From RSA9 sp036381195 (lineage in GTDB: Bacteria > Gemmatimonadota > Gemmatimonadetes > Longimicrobiales > RSA9), in contig DASVDH010000033.1 of assembly GCA_036381195.1 (NCBI GenBank), positions 44,765 through 108,764 on the forward strand: DNA of 64,000 nucleotides, read 5' to 3'. Positions 44,338-52,120 of the stretch are shown here, in pieces; positions within the stretch are counted from its first letter, which is position 1; every line of letters begins with the position of its first letter. Under the pieces are notes generated by a model that was not told where the DNA came from, ran no database searches, and was given only the letters and a program-made list of their open reading frames with translations. A program made the position numbers and the translations under genes.

Positions 44338-44379
44338 AAGCGCTGCAGGGCTGCAGGGACGTGCAGCGCTGCAGCGCTT
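44338..44379 (-). promoter_or_regulatory. Inverted repeat in the rpsB-tsf gap
   Basis: AAGCGCTGCAG (44338-44348) is the exact reverse complement of CTGCAGCGCTT (44369-44379), with a 20-base loop that has further GCTGCAG copies. On the minus strand it lies 34 bases after the rpsB stop and about 67 before tsf. It could partly end transcription or set the rpsB:tsf ratio. There is no U-tract. Confidence 0.4.
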
Positions 44380-44413
44380 CGCGCGCTCCAGCGAGAAGCG
44401 GTGAAGACGGAGC

Positions 44414-45283
44414 TCAGTCCTCCCCGCCTTCGTCTTCCTCCGCCCCCGTCCGCAGATTCGCGATCACCTCCGGCCGCGGCCGCCGCTTGCGCCTCGGCCG
44501 CCGCCGGGGCCGCCGCTCCTCGACCTCCTGGGCCATCCCTCGCTCGCTCGAATACGTCACCGCCTCGACCTCCTCCACCCGCCTCCGGTCCTCCGGCGGC
44601 AGCTCCTTGCGCGCCTGCTCGATCGCATCCGCGATCGCCGCCGTGATGAGCGCGACGGACCGGATCGCATCGTCGTTGCCCGGGATCGGATAGTCGATCA
44701 GGTCCGGATCCGCGTTCGTGTCCGCGATCGCGATCACCGGAATGCCGAGCCGGTTCGCCTCCCGGACCGCGATCTGCTCCTTCTTCGCGTCCACCACGAA
44801 CAGAGCGCCGGGCAGGCGAGCCATGTCCTTGACGCCCGCGAGGTATTTCTCGAGCTTCTGCCGCTCGCGCGCCAGCAGGAGCTGCTCCTTCTTCGTGTAG
44901 AACTCGTAGGAGCCCTCCTCCATCCCGCGCTCGAGCTCCTTCAGCCGCCGGATCTGCTTCTTGATCGTCGCGAAATTGGTCAGCATCCCGCCCAGCCAGC
45001 GCTCCGTGACGTAGAACCCGCCACAGCGCTGCGCCTCCTGCTCGATGATGGGGCGCAACTGGCGCTTGGTGCACACGAACAGCACTCGGTCGCCCTGCAG
45101 CGTGATCTCACGCGCCGCACGCTGCGCCTCCTGCAGGAGTTGGAGCGACTTCTTGAGGTCAATGATGTGGATCCCGTTGCGCTGGGCGAAGATGTACTTG
45201 CGCATCTTCGGATTCCAGCGGCTGGTCTGGTGTCCGAAGTGGACACCCGCCTCGAGGAGCTCCCTGAGCTGGGAATCGACCAT
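44414..45283 (-). CDS. rpsB: 30S ribosomal protein S2 with charged C-terminal tail
   Basis: A 289-aa S2. The conserved N-terminus MVDSQLRELLEAGVHFGHQT, RWNPKMRKYIF and the VDAKKEQIAVREANRLGIPVI segment are typical. From about residue 235 it continues with an alternating basic/acidic tail (RRPRRRPRRKRRPRPE, then EEDEGGED), some 50 residues longer than E. coli S2. I chose ATG 45283 (MVDSQL); an upstream ATG at 45340 adds 19 non-conserved residues. The nearest purine-rich site (GAGG) is about 12 bases before the ATG. A hairpin (45331-45353) about 50 bases before the start might serve as a repression leader. Confidence 0.95.
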   Translation of the reverse strand: MVDSQLRELLEAGVHFGHQTSRWNPKMRKYIFAQRNGIHIIDLKKSLQLLQEAQRAAREITLQGDRVLFVCTKRQLRPIIEQEAQRCGGFYVTERWLGGMLTNFATIKKQIRRLKELERGMEEGSYEFYTKKEQLLLARERQKLEKYLAGVKDMARLPGALFVVDAKKEQIAVREANRLGIPVIAIADTNADPDLIDYPIPGNDDAIRSVALITAAIADAIEQARKELPPEDRRRVEEVEAVTYSSERGMAQEVEERRPRRRPRRKRRPRPEVIANLRTGAEEDEGGED

Positions 45284-45330
45284 TCGATGGCTTGCCTCGC
45301 TTTCGGGTTTCGCCTCCACCGCCTTCCCGC

Positions 45331-45353
45331 GTCCCGCCACCCGGTTACGGGAC
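45331..45353 (-). promoter_or_regulatory. Small hairpin in the rpsB leader
   Basis: On the minus strand GTCCCG (45348-45353) pairs with CGGGAC (45331-45336) around an eleven-base loop, about 50 bases before the rpsB ATG. S2 represses its own messenger in some bacteria. Whether this stem is part of such a site cannot be told from one sequence. Confidence 0.3.
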
Positions 45354-45387
45354 CCGGGCGAGACATCCGGCGGTGTGTGAATTGTTC

Positions 45388-45412
45388 GGCGGGTCGGACC
45401 TCCCGACCCGCC
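45388..45412 (-). terminator. 10-bp GC hairpin upstream of rpsB
   Basis: GGCGGGTCGG (45388-45397) and CCGACCCGCC (45403-45412) form a perfect 10-bp stem with a five-base loop. The bases after it on the minus strand (GAACAATTC) are AT-richer but not a U-tract. It may be a weak terminator of the rplM-rpsI transcript or a leader element of rpsB. Confidence 0.45.
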
Positions 45413-45489
45413 AGGCGCGGCACGCTTCGCCTGCCGCCCGTCCTCTGCGGGCGCCCGCCCTTCGCTGGCGAGCCGAGGGCGCCCGATAA

Positions 45490-45687
45490 CCGCTTCGAGT
45501 CGCCGGCGCGCTACCCCGCGGCGGGCGCCGACACCCGCTTCGAGTTGCCGGCGTGCTGCTCCGCGCCGACTGCAGGCACCCGCCTCGACTCGTCGGCACG
45601 GTGCCCCGCGCTGACCGCCGGCACCCGCCTCGAGCCGCCGGCACCCATTTCGAGTCGTCGGCGCGGCGCTCCGCGCCGCGCCGATCC
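45490..45687 (+). repeat. 45-bp imperfect tandem repeat between rpsI and rpsB
   Basis: Three full copies of exactly 45 bp (45490-45534, 45535-45579, 45580-45624), a truncated copy (45625-45644) and a further copy start (45645-45687). Each begins CC(G/A)C/T-(T/C)-TCGA-GTCG(C/T)CGGC and most end GC(A/C)C. Positions 15-30 vary most. In one plus-strand frame the unit translates as a 15-residue repeat such as RFELPACCSAPTAGT, but there is no start or ribosome site, and codon quality is poor, so I do not call a gene. It occupies much of the 426-nt leader region of rpsB on the minus strand. Confidence 0.8.
45660..45682 (-). terminator. 10-bp hairpin after rpsI
   Basis: GGCGCGGCGC (45660-45669) and GCGCCGCGCC (45673-45682) form a perfect 10-bp stem with a three-base loop. 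It starts 28 bases after the rpsI stop on the minus strand and lies in the last repeat copy. It lacks a U-tract, so it may be a factor-dependent or processing signal rather than a classical terminator. Confidence 0.4.
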
Positions 45688-45709
45688 CTCGAAGCGCTGA
45701 GCTCCCAGT

Positions 45710-46108
45710 TCAGCGCTTCGAGAACTGGAACCGCTTGCGCGCCCCCGGCCGGCCCGGCTTCTTGCGCTCGACCTCGCGCGCGTCGCGCGTCAGCAGCTTG
45801 TGCTCGCGCAGCGTCTTGCGCAGCTCAGGGTCGAAGCGGAGCAAGGCCCGTGCGATCCCGAGCCGGATCGCGCCCGCCTGCCCGCTCGGCCCGCCGCCGC
45901 CGACGTTCACCTTGATGTCGAAGCGGCCCTGCATCTGGGCGACGACCAGCGGCTCCTGGATGTGCTGCTGGTGCGTGAGCCGCGGGAAGTACTCGGCGAG
46001 CGACCGGCCGTTCACCTCCCACGCCCCGCTGCCGGGGCGCAGGAAGACCCGCGCTACGCTCGTCTTGCGCCGGCCGACGCCGTGGTATTGCTCGATGGTG
46101 CTTGCCAT
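45710..46108 (-). CDS. rpsI: 30S ribosomal protein S9
   Basis: A 132-aa S9. N-terminal YHGVGRRKTSVARVFLRPG, central VNVGGGGPSGQAGAIRLGIARAL (in part), and the C-terminal KKPGRPGARKRFQFSKR that reaches the P-site tRNA, with the terminal Lys-Arg. ATG 46108, one base after the rplM stop (46110), hence the usual rplM-rpsI pair. Confidence 0.97.
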   Translation of the reverse strand: MASTIEQYHGVGRRKTSVARVFLRPGSGAWEVNGRSLAEYFPRLTHQQHIQEPLVVAQMQGRFDIKVNVGGGGPSGQAGAIRLGIARALLRFDPELRKTLREHKLLTRDAREVERKKPGRPGARKRFQFSKR

Positions 46109-46109
46109 C

Positions 46110-46538
46110 TCAGATCTCCAGGGGCTGCGGCTGCTGGCCCTCGTGCGGATGCGCGGGACCGGCGTAGACCCGCAGCTTCCTGCGCATTTGCCGGCCGAGA
46201 GCGTTCTTCGGCAGCATCCCCTTCACGGCCAGCTCGATCACGCGCTCCGGGTGCTTCTCCAGCATGCGGCGGAACGGGATGAACCTCTCGCCGCCCATGT
46301 AGCCACTGTGCCGGAAGTACGTCTTCTGCTCGGCCTTGTTTCCCGTGAGCCGGACTTTCTCCGCGTTGATCACCACCACGTAGTCGCCTGTGTCCAGGTG
46401 CGGCGTGAAGATCGGCTTGTGCTTGCCGCGCAGGATGCCGGCGACGCGGCTGGCCAGCCGCCCGAGGACCTTTCCCTCGGCATCGACGATCCACCAGCGG
46501 CGCTGGATGTCGGATTCTCTGGGCGTGTACGTCTTCAT
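46110..46538 (-). CDS. rplM: 50S ribosomal protein L13
   Basis: A 142-aa L13. N-terminal RRWWIVDAEGKVLGRLASRV, central YVVVINAEKVRLTG and MLPKNALGRQMRRKLRVY are typical. I start at ATG 46538 (MKTYTPRES) since it fits the family; an upstream in-frame start adds 11 residues. Promoter at 46586-46614, so the leader is about 40 bases. Confidence 0.97.
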   Translation of the reverse strand: MKTYTPRESDIQRRWWIVDAEGKVLGRLASRVAGILRGKHKPIFTPHLDTGDYVVVINAEKVRLTGNKAEQKTYFRHSGYMGGERFIPFRRMLEKHPERVIELAVKGMLPKNALGRQMRRKLRVYAGPAHPHEGQQPQPLEI

Positions 46539-46585
46539 TCGCACCCCGGTGCACGGAATACGGGCGTTCAACGGGACAGCTTTTT

Positions 46586-46614
46586 ATGATACGGGGTTAC
46601 GCTTTCCCTGTCAA
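46586..46614 (-). promoter_or_regulatory. Near-consensus promoter of rplM-rpsI
   Basis: TTGACA (46609-46614) and TATCAT (46586-46591) with a 17-bp spacer, the strongest promoter I see in this window, followed by an A/T-rich start region (AAAAAG). It lies in the gap between rplM and the sigma factor gene. Confidence 0.85.
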
Positions 46615-46667
46615 GGACGCGACCACGTCATCACCCCCCGTCCCGGCCGCCACGCCAGCCGCGCTGC

Positions 46668-47525
46668 TCACCCGAGGAACGTCTCTAGGAAGCGCGAGCG
46701 CGACGCGTGCCGGAGCCGCGCCAGCGCCTTCTCCTTGATCTGGCGCACCCGCTCGCGCGTGATCCCGAGCAGCGAGCCGATCTCCTCCAGCGTCATGGGC
46801 TCCTGGCCGTCCAGGCCGAAGTACAGGCGCAGGATCTTCGCCTCGCGCTCCTTCAGGGTGCCGAGCGCCTCCTCGATGGTCGTGGACAGCGCGCGATCGT
46901 AGGTCTCGTCATCGGGTCCCGGCGAGAACTGGTCCGGCAGGTAGTCGAGCAGCCGGCTGTCCTCGCCCGGCGTGATGGGCGCATCCAGCGAGAGGTGGGA
47001 CTGGGAGATCGCGAGCGTCCGCTGCACCTCCTCGTGCGAGAGCTCCAGCTCCTCGGCGATCTCCTCGATGGTGGGCTCGCGGCCGAGCTCCTGGAGCAGG
47101 ACGGACGACCGCCGGCCGATCCGGTGGAGGGCGCCCGCCCGGTTCAGCGGGACACGGACGATGCGGCTCTGCTCCGCCAGGGCCTGCAGGATCGCCTGCC
47201 GGATCCACCACACCGCGTAGGAGATGAACTTGATCCCCTTGGTCTCGTCGAACTTCCGGGCGGCCCGGATGAGGCCGAGGTTGCCCTCGTTGATCAGGTC
47301 GCCGAGGGCGACGCCCTGGTTCTGATACTTCTTGGCGACCGAGACGACGAAGCGGAGGTTCGATCGGACCAGCTTGTCGAGCGCCTCCTCGTCGCCCTGC
47401 TTGATCAGGCGGGCGAGCTCCGCCTCCTCCTCCCGGCTGAGGAGCGGGTATGCACTGATCTCCTTGAGGTACTGGTCGAGGGACCCCTCCTCGTAAGTCC
47501 CTCGACGCGTGGGAGTGAAGCCCAT
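46668..47525 (-). CDS. Primary-type sigma-70 factor lacking region 1.1
   Basis: A 285-aa sigma factor with regions 1.2 (SLDQYLKEISAYPLLSREEE), 2 (SNLRFVVSVAKKYQNQG, NEGNLGLIRAARKFD, YAVWWIRQAI for melting), 3 (RTLAISQSHLSLDAP) and 4 with the helix-turn-helix TLEEIGSLLGITRERVRQIKEKAL. Region 1.1 and the non-conserved insert are absent. It could be the housekeeping sigma of this phylum or a second group-2 member; I cannot decide from one copy. Recognition residues (QAI in 2.4 and RERVRQI in 4.2) fit TTGACA/TATAAT promoters seen here. ATG 47525. A TAAATAAAT patch lies near 47572-47582, upstream of it. Confidence 0.9.
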   Translation of the reverse strand: MGFTPTRRGTYEEGSLDQYLKEISAYPLLSREEEAELARLIKQGDEEALDKLVRSNLRFVVSVAKKYQNQGVALGDLINEGNLGLIRAARKFDETKGIKFISYAVWWIRQAILQALAEQSRIVRVPLNRAGALHRIGRRSSVLLQELGREPTIEEIAEELELSHEEVQRTLAISQSHLSLDAPITPGEDSRLLDYLPDQFSPGPDDETYDRALSTTIEEALGTLKEREAKILRLYFGLDGQEPMTLEEIGSLLGITRERVRQIKEKALARLRHASRSRFLETFLG

Positions 47526-47656
47526 GCGGCGCTCCGTGGTGCGGCGACGTTCAGCTTCGAGCTCGACTACGATTTATTTATGGACGGAGGCGCCTCGACG
47601 GGCGCCCGGCTCGATCGCCGGAGAAAACGGGTCGCGGCCTCCTGGTGCCGGACCAC

Positions 47657-48421
47657 TCAGTGGATCGTGCCGCCGATCCGGCCCCAACGGATCCCCGTCA
47701 GCCACGGGAAGGGCCTCATCACGCCGGGATCGAACGAGTAGTAGATGAACAGCGGCTGACCCCGGATCGCGTCAGCGTCCACGAATCCCCAGTAGCGCGA
47801 GTCCTCCGAATCGTCGCGGTTGTCGCCGAGCGCGAAGTAGTGGCCGGGAGGCACGACGATCGGCCCCCAGTTGTCCCGGCTCGGCCGATAGGTCGCGGGA
47901 TCGACCCCGGGCGCGAGGTAATCGCGCTGCCACATCATGCTCGCGACGGAGATGTCGTTCGGGTCGCTGTGATGGACGTACGGCTCGATCTGCGGCTCGC
48001 CGTTGCGGTAGAGCACCTTGTCGCGCATGGAGAGCGTGTCACCCGGCACGCCGACCAGGCGCTTGACGTAGTTCTTGTCCGGCTCGTGGGGTGGGAGGAA
48101 GACGATGATGTCGCCGCGCTCGGGCTCGTCGAACGCGGGCAGGCGGACGTGCGTGCCGGGGATCTGCGCCCCGTAGACCGCCTTGTTGACGAGGAGGAAG
48201 TCGCCGACCAGGAGCGTGTTCTCCATGCTCCCGGTCGGGATGCGGAACGCCTCCACGATGAACGTCCGGATGATCAGGAAGAGGCCGAAGGCGATGAGAA
48301 TGGACTTGATCCATTCCCAGGCCCAGCGGCCGGTGGAGACCGTGGCGCGCACTTCGGGCGCGGCCTGTTCCTGATCTTGCTGCGCGCGGTGTTCGGTGGA
48401 CCGGTGGGACTGCTGCTTCAC
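47657..48421 (-). CDS. lepB: Signal peptidase I
   Basis: A 254-aa type I signal peptidase. A cytoplasmic N-tail is followed by one membrane helix (about 35-53, IKSILIAFGLFLIIRTFIV), then the Ser/Lys dyad: Ser65 in PTGSMENTLL and Lys120 in YVKRLVGVPGD. The C-terminal GDNRDDSEDSRYWGFV is intact. GTG start at 48421 overlaps the upstream small gene stop (GTGA). It cleaves exported preproteins, such as several predicted in this window. Confidence 0.95.
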   Translation of the reverse strand: MKQQSHRSTEHRAQQDQEQAAPEVRATVSTGRWAWEWIKSILIAFGLFLIIRTFIVEAFRIPTGSMENTLLVGDFLLVNKAVYGAQIPGTHVRLPAFDEPERGDIIVFLPPHEPDKNYVKRLVGVPGDTLSMRDKVLYRNGEPQIEPYVHHSDPNDISVASMMWQRDYLAPGVDPATYRPSRDNWGPIVVPPGHYFALGDNRDDSEDSRYWGFVDADAIRGQPLFIYYSFDPGVMRPFPWLTGIRWGRIGGTIH

Positions 48422-48795
48422 GGTGTCTCCAGCGATTTCGCGACCGGACGGCCGCCAGCCGCGGGTTTCGGCAGGTGCCCCCAGCGGGGCTCCCGATGCG
48501 CCGCCACCAGGCGAGCCCCCACCCGTCCTGCCGCCCGCCCCAGCACCGTACGGAGCGTGGCAACGTCCCGCGCTCCGTGCCTCGTCTCGACGACGAAGAC
48601 GAGCACCGCGGGGTCGTCCTCCGGCTCCGCGCCATCCGTCTCATCGCGGAGCCGGTCCAACACTTTGCGCACGATGCGTTCCAGCGCCGCGGGCTCCACG
48701 CGTCGCCCCGCGGCCGTGACCCGCTCTGCTACCCGGGCCACCAGGGCCCGTTCCAGCGCGGGTCGGGTCGGCATCGCGTTGTCATCGTTGGGCAT
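48418..48795 (-). CDS. Small protein of unknown function, coupled to lepB
   Basis: A 125-aa reading frame ending in the GTGA overlap with lepB. The first half is helical and charged (LERALVARVAERVTAAGRRV, RIVRKVLDRLRD). The middle is a strand AVLVFVVETRHG and the tail is loosely Arg/Pro-rich. It has no hydrophobic segment or known motif. It could also be the tail of a GC shadow, but the 4-base coupling and coherent helical composition argue for a real cistron. The start is ATG 48795, with a purine-rich site (GGAGG) about 16 bases away, so an alternative inner ATG is possible. Confidence 0.5.
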   Translation of the reverse strand: MPNDDNAMPTRPALERALVARVAERVTAAGRRVEPAALERIVRKVLDRLRDETDGAEPEDDPAVLVFVVETRHGARDVATLRTVLGRAAGRVGARLVAAHREPRWGHLPKPAAGGRPVAKSLETP

Positions 48796-48880
48796 CGTCT
48801 GCCGTGCGGACCTCCATCCTAACCCCCGGCGCGTTCGCGCGCCAGGGGCGCAGCGGCCGCGCAGGCGCGCCTGCGAATCC

Positions 48881-50383
48881 CTAATAGGGCGAAGCGCTGT
48901 ACGTGTCAATCTGCGCCCGCTGGAGCCGGCCCGAGTAGTCCACGTAGGCCACCTTCGTCTCCGTATAGAAGTCGTACACCTCCCAGCCGCCCTCCCGGTG
49001 GCCGTTGCCGGTCTTCTTGACGCCTCCGAACGGCAGGTGCGCCTCCGCGCCGATCGTCGGCGCGTTGATGTACGTGATCCCGTTGTCCAGCTCGGTGATC
49101 GCGCGGAACGCTGCGTGGACATCGCCGGTGTAGAGCGAGCTCGACAGCCCGTAGTCCACCTCGTTGTTGATGCGGATGGCTTCCTCCAGCGTGTCGAAGC
49201 GGATCACGCTGAGCACCGGGCCGAAGACCTCCTCGCACGCCAGCCGGCTGCCGGGACGGACGCCGCGCAGGATGGTCGGCTCGAAGAAGAAGCCCTGCCC
49301 CAGGGCTCCCTCGGTGGCGGGCTTCCCGCCGATGAGCACCTCGTCGCCTTCCGCGCGCGCGACCTCGATGTAGCCCGACACCTTCTCGAGCGCCTGCTCG
49401 TTGATGAGCGGCCCCACGTCGGTCTCGGGCTCCAGGCCGTTGCCGAGCCGCAGCGCGCGGGTCCGTTCGATCAGCCGGTCGAGGAACGCATCGTGGATAT
49501 CGCGATGCAGGAGCAGGCGGCTCGTGGCCGTACAGCGCTGGCCCGTGGTGCCGAAAGCGCCCCACAACACGCCGTCGAGGGCGAGGTCCAGGTTGGCATC
49601 GGGCAGCACGATCTGCGCGTTCTTGCCCCCCATTTCCAGGCTCAGCCGCTTGTGCATCCGGCCGCACACCTCGCCGATCCGTGCGCCCGTGGAGGTCGAG
49701 CCGGTGAAGGAGATGACCGGTATGCCGGGATGCTCGACGATGGCGGCCCCCACGTCCTCGCCGCGGCCGTGCACGAGCTGGATGACGTCCGGGGGCAGGC
49801 CCGCCTCGAGGAGGATCTCCACGAACACGGTGGCCGTGTGCGGAACGTCCTCGGCGGGCTTGAAGATGACGGCGTTGCCGCACACGAGCGCCGGGAAGAT
49901 CTTCCAGGTGGGGATCGCGAGGGGGAAGTTGAAGGGCGTGATGACGCCACAGATGCCGATGGGTCGGCGGTAGCTCATCGCCCACTTATCCGGCAGCTCG
50001 CTGGGCACGGTGTGGCCGAACAGCCGCCGGCCCTCGCTCGCCGCATAGTACGCCGTGTCGATCCCCTCCTGCACGTCCCCGCGCGTCTCCTCGAGGACCT
50101 TCCCCATCTCGCGCGTCATAATGCGCGCGATCTCCTCCTTGCGCTCCGCCAGGAGGTCGCCGGCGCGGCGGATGACGTCTCCGCGGCGGGGCGCCGGCGT
50201 GCGCCGCCAGCGCTCGAATCCCGCGCGGGCGGAGCTCACCGCGCGCTCGACATCTTCCGCGCCGGACAGCGGCCACAGCCCGATCAGGTCATTCCGGTCT
50301 GCCGGGTTGCGGTTCTCGAAGTACTCGCCCGTCGAGGGCTCGACCCACTCGCCTCCGATGAAGTTGCGGAACTTCTCGGCCAT
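48881..50383 (-). CDS. NAD(P)-dependent aldehyde dehydrogenase
   Basis: A 500-aa aldehyde dehydrogenase with all catalytic residues: Asn152 (TPFNFPL), Lys175 (IFKPAE), Glu250 (LSLEMGGKNAQ) and nucleophile Cys284 (FGTTGQRCTATS). The C-terminal PFGGVKKTGNGHREGG segment, with TYINAPTIGAEAHLPFGG before it, is like the semialdehyde/piperideine-6-carboxylate type dehydrogenases. The actual substrate (aminoadipic, ketoglutaric or other semialdehyde) cannot be read from sequence. Start ATG 50383 with GGAGGTG five bases upstream. It stands alone between the lepB unit and the small membrane gene. Confidence 0.92.
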   Translation of the reverse strand: MAEKFRNFIGGEWVEPSTGEYFENRNPADRNDLIGLWPLSGAEDVERAVSSARAGFERWRRTPAPRRGDVIRRAGDLLAERKEEIARIMTREMGKVLEETRGDVQEGIDTAYYAASEGRRLFGHTVPSELPDKWAMSYRRPIGICGVITPFNFPLAIPTWKIFPALVCGNAVIFKPAEDVPHTATVFVEILLEAGLPPDVIQLVHGRGEDVGAAIVEHPGIPVISFTGSTSTGARIGEVCGRMHKRLSLEMGGKNAQIVLPDANLDLALDGVLWGAFGTTGQRCTATSRLLLHRDIHDAFLDRLIERTRALRLGNGLEPETDVGPLINEQALEKVSGYIEVARAEGDEVLIGGKPATEGALGQGFFFEPTILRGVRPGSRLACEEVFGPVLSVIRFDTLEEAIRINNEVDYGLSSSLYTGDVHAAFRAITELDNGITYINAPTIGAEAHLPFGGVKKTGNGHREGGWEVYDFYTETKVAYVDYSGRLQRAQIDTYSASPY

Positions 50384-50521
50384 GATTCACCTCCACGCGG
50401 ACGCCATCGATCCGCCTCGATCGCCGCAGCTCGAACGGTGGAACAGCAAAGTGGCGCGTTTGCGAGGCCGGTGCAAGGCCACGGGACGTGCCAGCCGCGG
50501 CCCCCGGCCACCGCCGCCGCA

Positions 50522-50710
50522 CTAGCGGATGGCGATGATGAAGAACGCGCCGCTGCCCAGCCCGAGCAAGGCCGCGTAGAACGCCCAGAGCCTGCGGAAC
50601 GGGAGAGCCGGGTTCGCACGGCACGCGAGCAGCGCGAGCACCGCTCCTCCTCCGGCCGCGGCGCAGATCCACCCGACGCCGAGGATCAGGTAGACGAGGC
50701 CCTCACCCAT
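50522..50710 (-). CDS. Small two-helix membrane protein
   Basis: A 62-aa protein: hydrophobic helix at about 5-29 (LVYLILGVGWICAAAGGGAV), short loop with basic residues, second helix at about 42-60 (LWAFYAALLGLGSGAFFIIA). Not recognised. It lies 33 bases downstream of the NtrC-type regulator on the same strand. Could be a genuine small membrane protein; coding confidence rests on the two clean helices. Confidence 0.55.
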   Translation of the reverse strand: MGEGLVYLILGVGWICAAAGGGAVLALLACRANPALPFRRLWAFYAALLGLGSGAFFIIAIR

Positions 50711-50743
50711 GCCGCATCCATGCGCTGAAGCGGCCCGGCCCCG

Positions 50744-52108
50744 TCAGTTGGCCTCCCTGAGCAGGCGGAACTTCTCGATCTTCTTGTACAGGTTCGAGCG
50801 TGGCATCTCGATGGCGCGCGCGGTCTCGCTCACGTTCCAGTCGTGCTCGCGAAGCTTGGCCAGGATGTACGCTCGCTCGGCGCGCTCCTTGAACTCGGCG
50901 AAGCTCGGCGCATCGAGCAGGTCCGCGGGCAGACTCCCCGCCGATTGCGGGCCCGCGACCAGGCGCTCGACATCCGCCGCGGTGACCTCCGGGCCTCGCG
51001 CGAGAATGAGGAGGCGCTCGACCGTGTTGCGCAGCTCGCGCACATTCCCGGGCCAGTCCATCTGCGTGAGCAGCTCGACCGCCGCCGCATCGAACGACCG
51101 CGGCGGCAAGCGCTGCTGCTGCACCGCTCGTTCCACGAAATGGCGCACGAGCATCGGGATGTCGTCCCGCCGCTCGCGCAGCGGCGGGACGTGGATCGGG
51201 ACCACGTTGAGCCGGAAATAGAGATCGTCGCGGAAGCGGCCTTGCCGGATCTCCTCTTCGAGGTCCTTGTTGGTTGCGGCGATGACGCGCACGTCCACGC
51301 GCGCGGGCCTCTCCCCGCCGACGCGCGTCACGACGCCCTCCTGCAACGCACGCAGCACCTTGGCCTGTGCGGCGAGGCTCATGTCGCCCACCTCGTCCAG
51401 GAAGAGCGTGCCGCCGTCGGCCTGCTCGAACTTGCCCGCACGGTCCGTGACCGCGCCGGTGAACGAGCCCTTGACGTGCCCGAAGAGCTCGCTCTCGATC
51501 AGCTCCGCCGGGATCGCCGCGCAGTTGACCTCGACGAACGGCGCATCCGCGCGCGCGGACAGGCGGTGGAGCGCCCGTGCGACCAGCTCCTTGCCCGTCC
51601 CGTTCTCGCCCGTGATGAGCACCCGCGCATCGGTGGGGCCGACCTTCTCGATCCGGTCCAGGACGGCGCGGATCGCGAAGCTGGAGCCGACGATCTCGTA
51701 ACGGCTCTCGATCTCGTCGCGCAGGCGGGCGTTCTCCTGGGCCAGCCCGCGCTGCTGGAGCGCGTTTCGGATCGTGAGCAGGATGCGGTCGGTGTCCAGC
51801 GGCTTCTCCAGGAAGTCGTACGCGCCGCGGCGGGTGGCCTCGACCGCCGTCTCGATCGTCCCGTGGCCGCTGATCATGACGACGATGGCGCCGGGGTCCT
51901 GCTCGCGGATGCGCCCCAGAACCTCGAGGCCGTCCATGCGCGCCATCTTCACGTCGAGAAAGACGAGGTCGGGGCGGAACTCCGGATACACGGTCAGCGC
52001 CTCGCCGCCACTCGTGGCGGCGCGCACCTCGTGCCCCTCGTATTCGAGAAGCTGACGCAGCACCTTGCGGATGCCGTCTTCGTCGTCGACCACCAGGATG
52101 CGGGCCAT
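50744..52108 (-). CDS. Sigma-54-dependent NtrC-family response regulator
   Basis: A 454-aa regulator: receiver (1-120, Asp52 in VFLDVKM), AAA+ domain (about 140-375) with Walker A GENGTGKELV, sigma-54 contact loop GSFTGA in place of the usual GAFTGA, Walker B LFLDEVGDM, and a Fis-type HTH at the C-terminus (WNVSETARAIEMPRSNLYKK). It would activate sigma-54 promoters. Start ATG 52108; an upstream GTG (52120) adds four residues. It is immediately downstream of a membrane-anchored protein (12-base gap). No histidine kinase lies beside it. Confidence 0.93.
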   Translation of the reverse strand: MARILVVDDEDGIRKVLRQLLEYEGHEVRAATSGGEALTVYPEFRPDLVFLDVKMARMDGLEVLGRIREQDPGAIVVMISGHGTIETAVEATRRGAYDFLEKPLDTDRILLTIRNALQQRGLAQENARLRDEIESRYEIVGSSFAIRAVLDRIEKVGPTDARVLITGENGTGKELVARALHRLSARADAPFVEVNCAAIPAELIESELFGHVKGSFTGAVTDRAGKFEQADGGTLFLDEVGDMSLAAQAKVLRALQEGVVTRVGGERPARVDVRVIAATNKDLEEEIRQGRFRDDLYFRLNVVPIHVPPLRERRDDIPMLVRHFVERAVQQQRLPPRSFDAAAVELLTQMDWPGNVRELRNTVERLLILARGPEVTAADVERLVAGPQSAGSLPADLLDAPSFAEFKERAERAYILAKLREHDWNVSETARAIEMPRSNLYKKIEKFRLLREAN

Positions 52109-52120
52109 CGTCGGTCTCAC

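Noticed and set aside
45490..45687. The 45-bp repeat as a CRISPR array
   Set aside because: Units are directly adjacent with no spacers, the copies are imperfect and there are no cas genes.
45140..45700. A plus-strand frame containing the 15-residue repeat in the rpsI-rpsB gap
   Set aside because: No ribosome site or plausible start, its first part lies antisense to rpsB, and the repeat copies diverge without a coding pattern. Recorded as a DNA repeat instead.
47645..50728. A 1027-codon plus-strand frame opposite lepB and the aldehyde dehydrogenase
   Set aside because: Antisense to two well-recognised genes, with Arg/Ala/Gln-rich composition and no recognisable domain.
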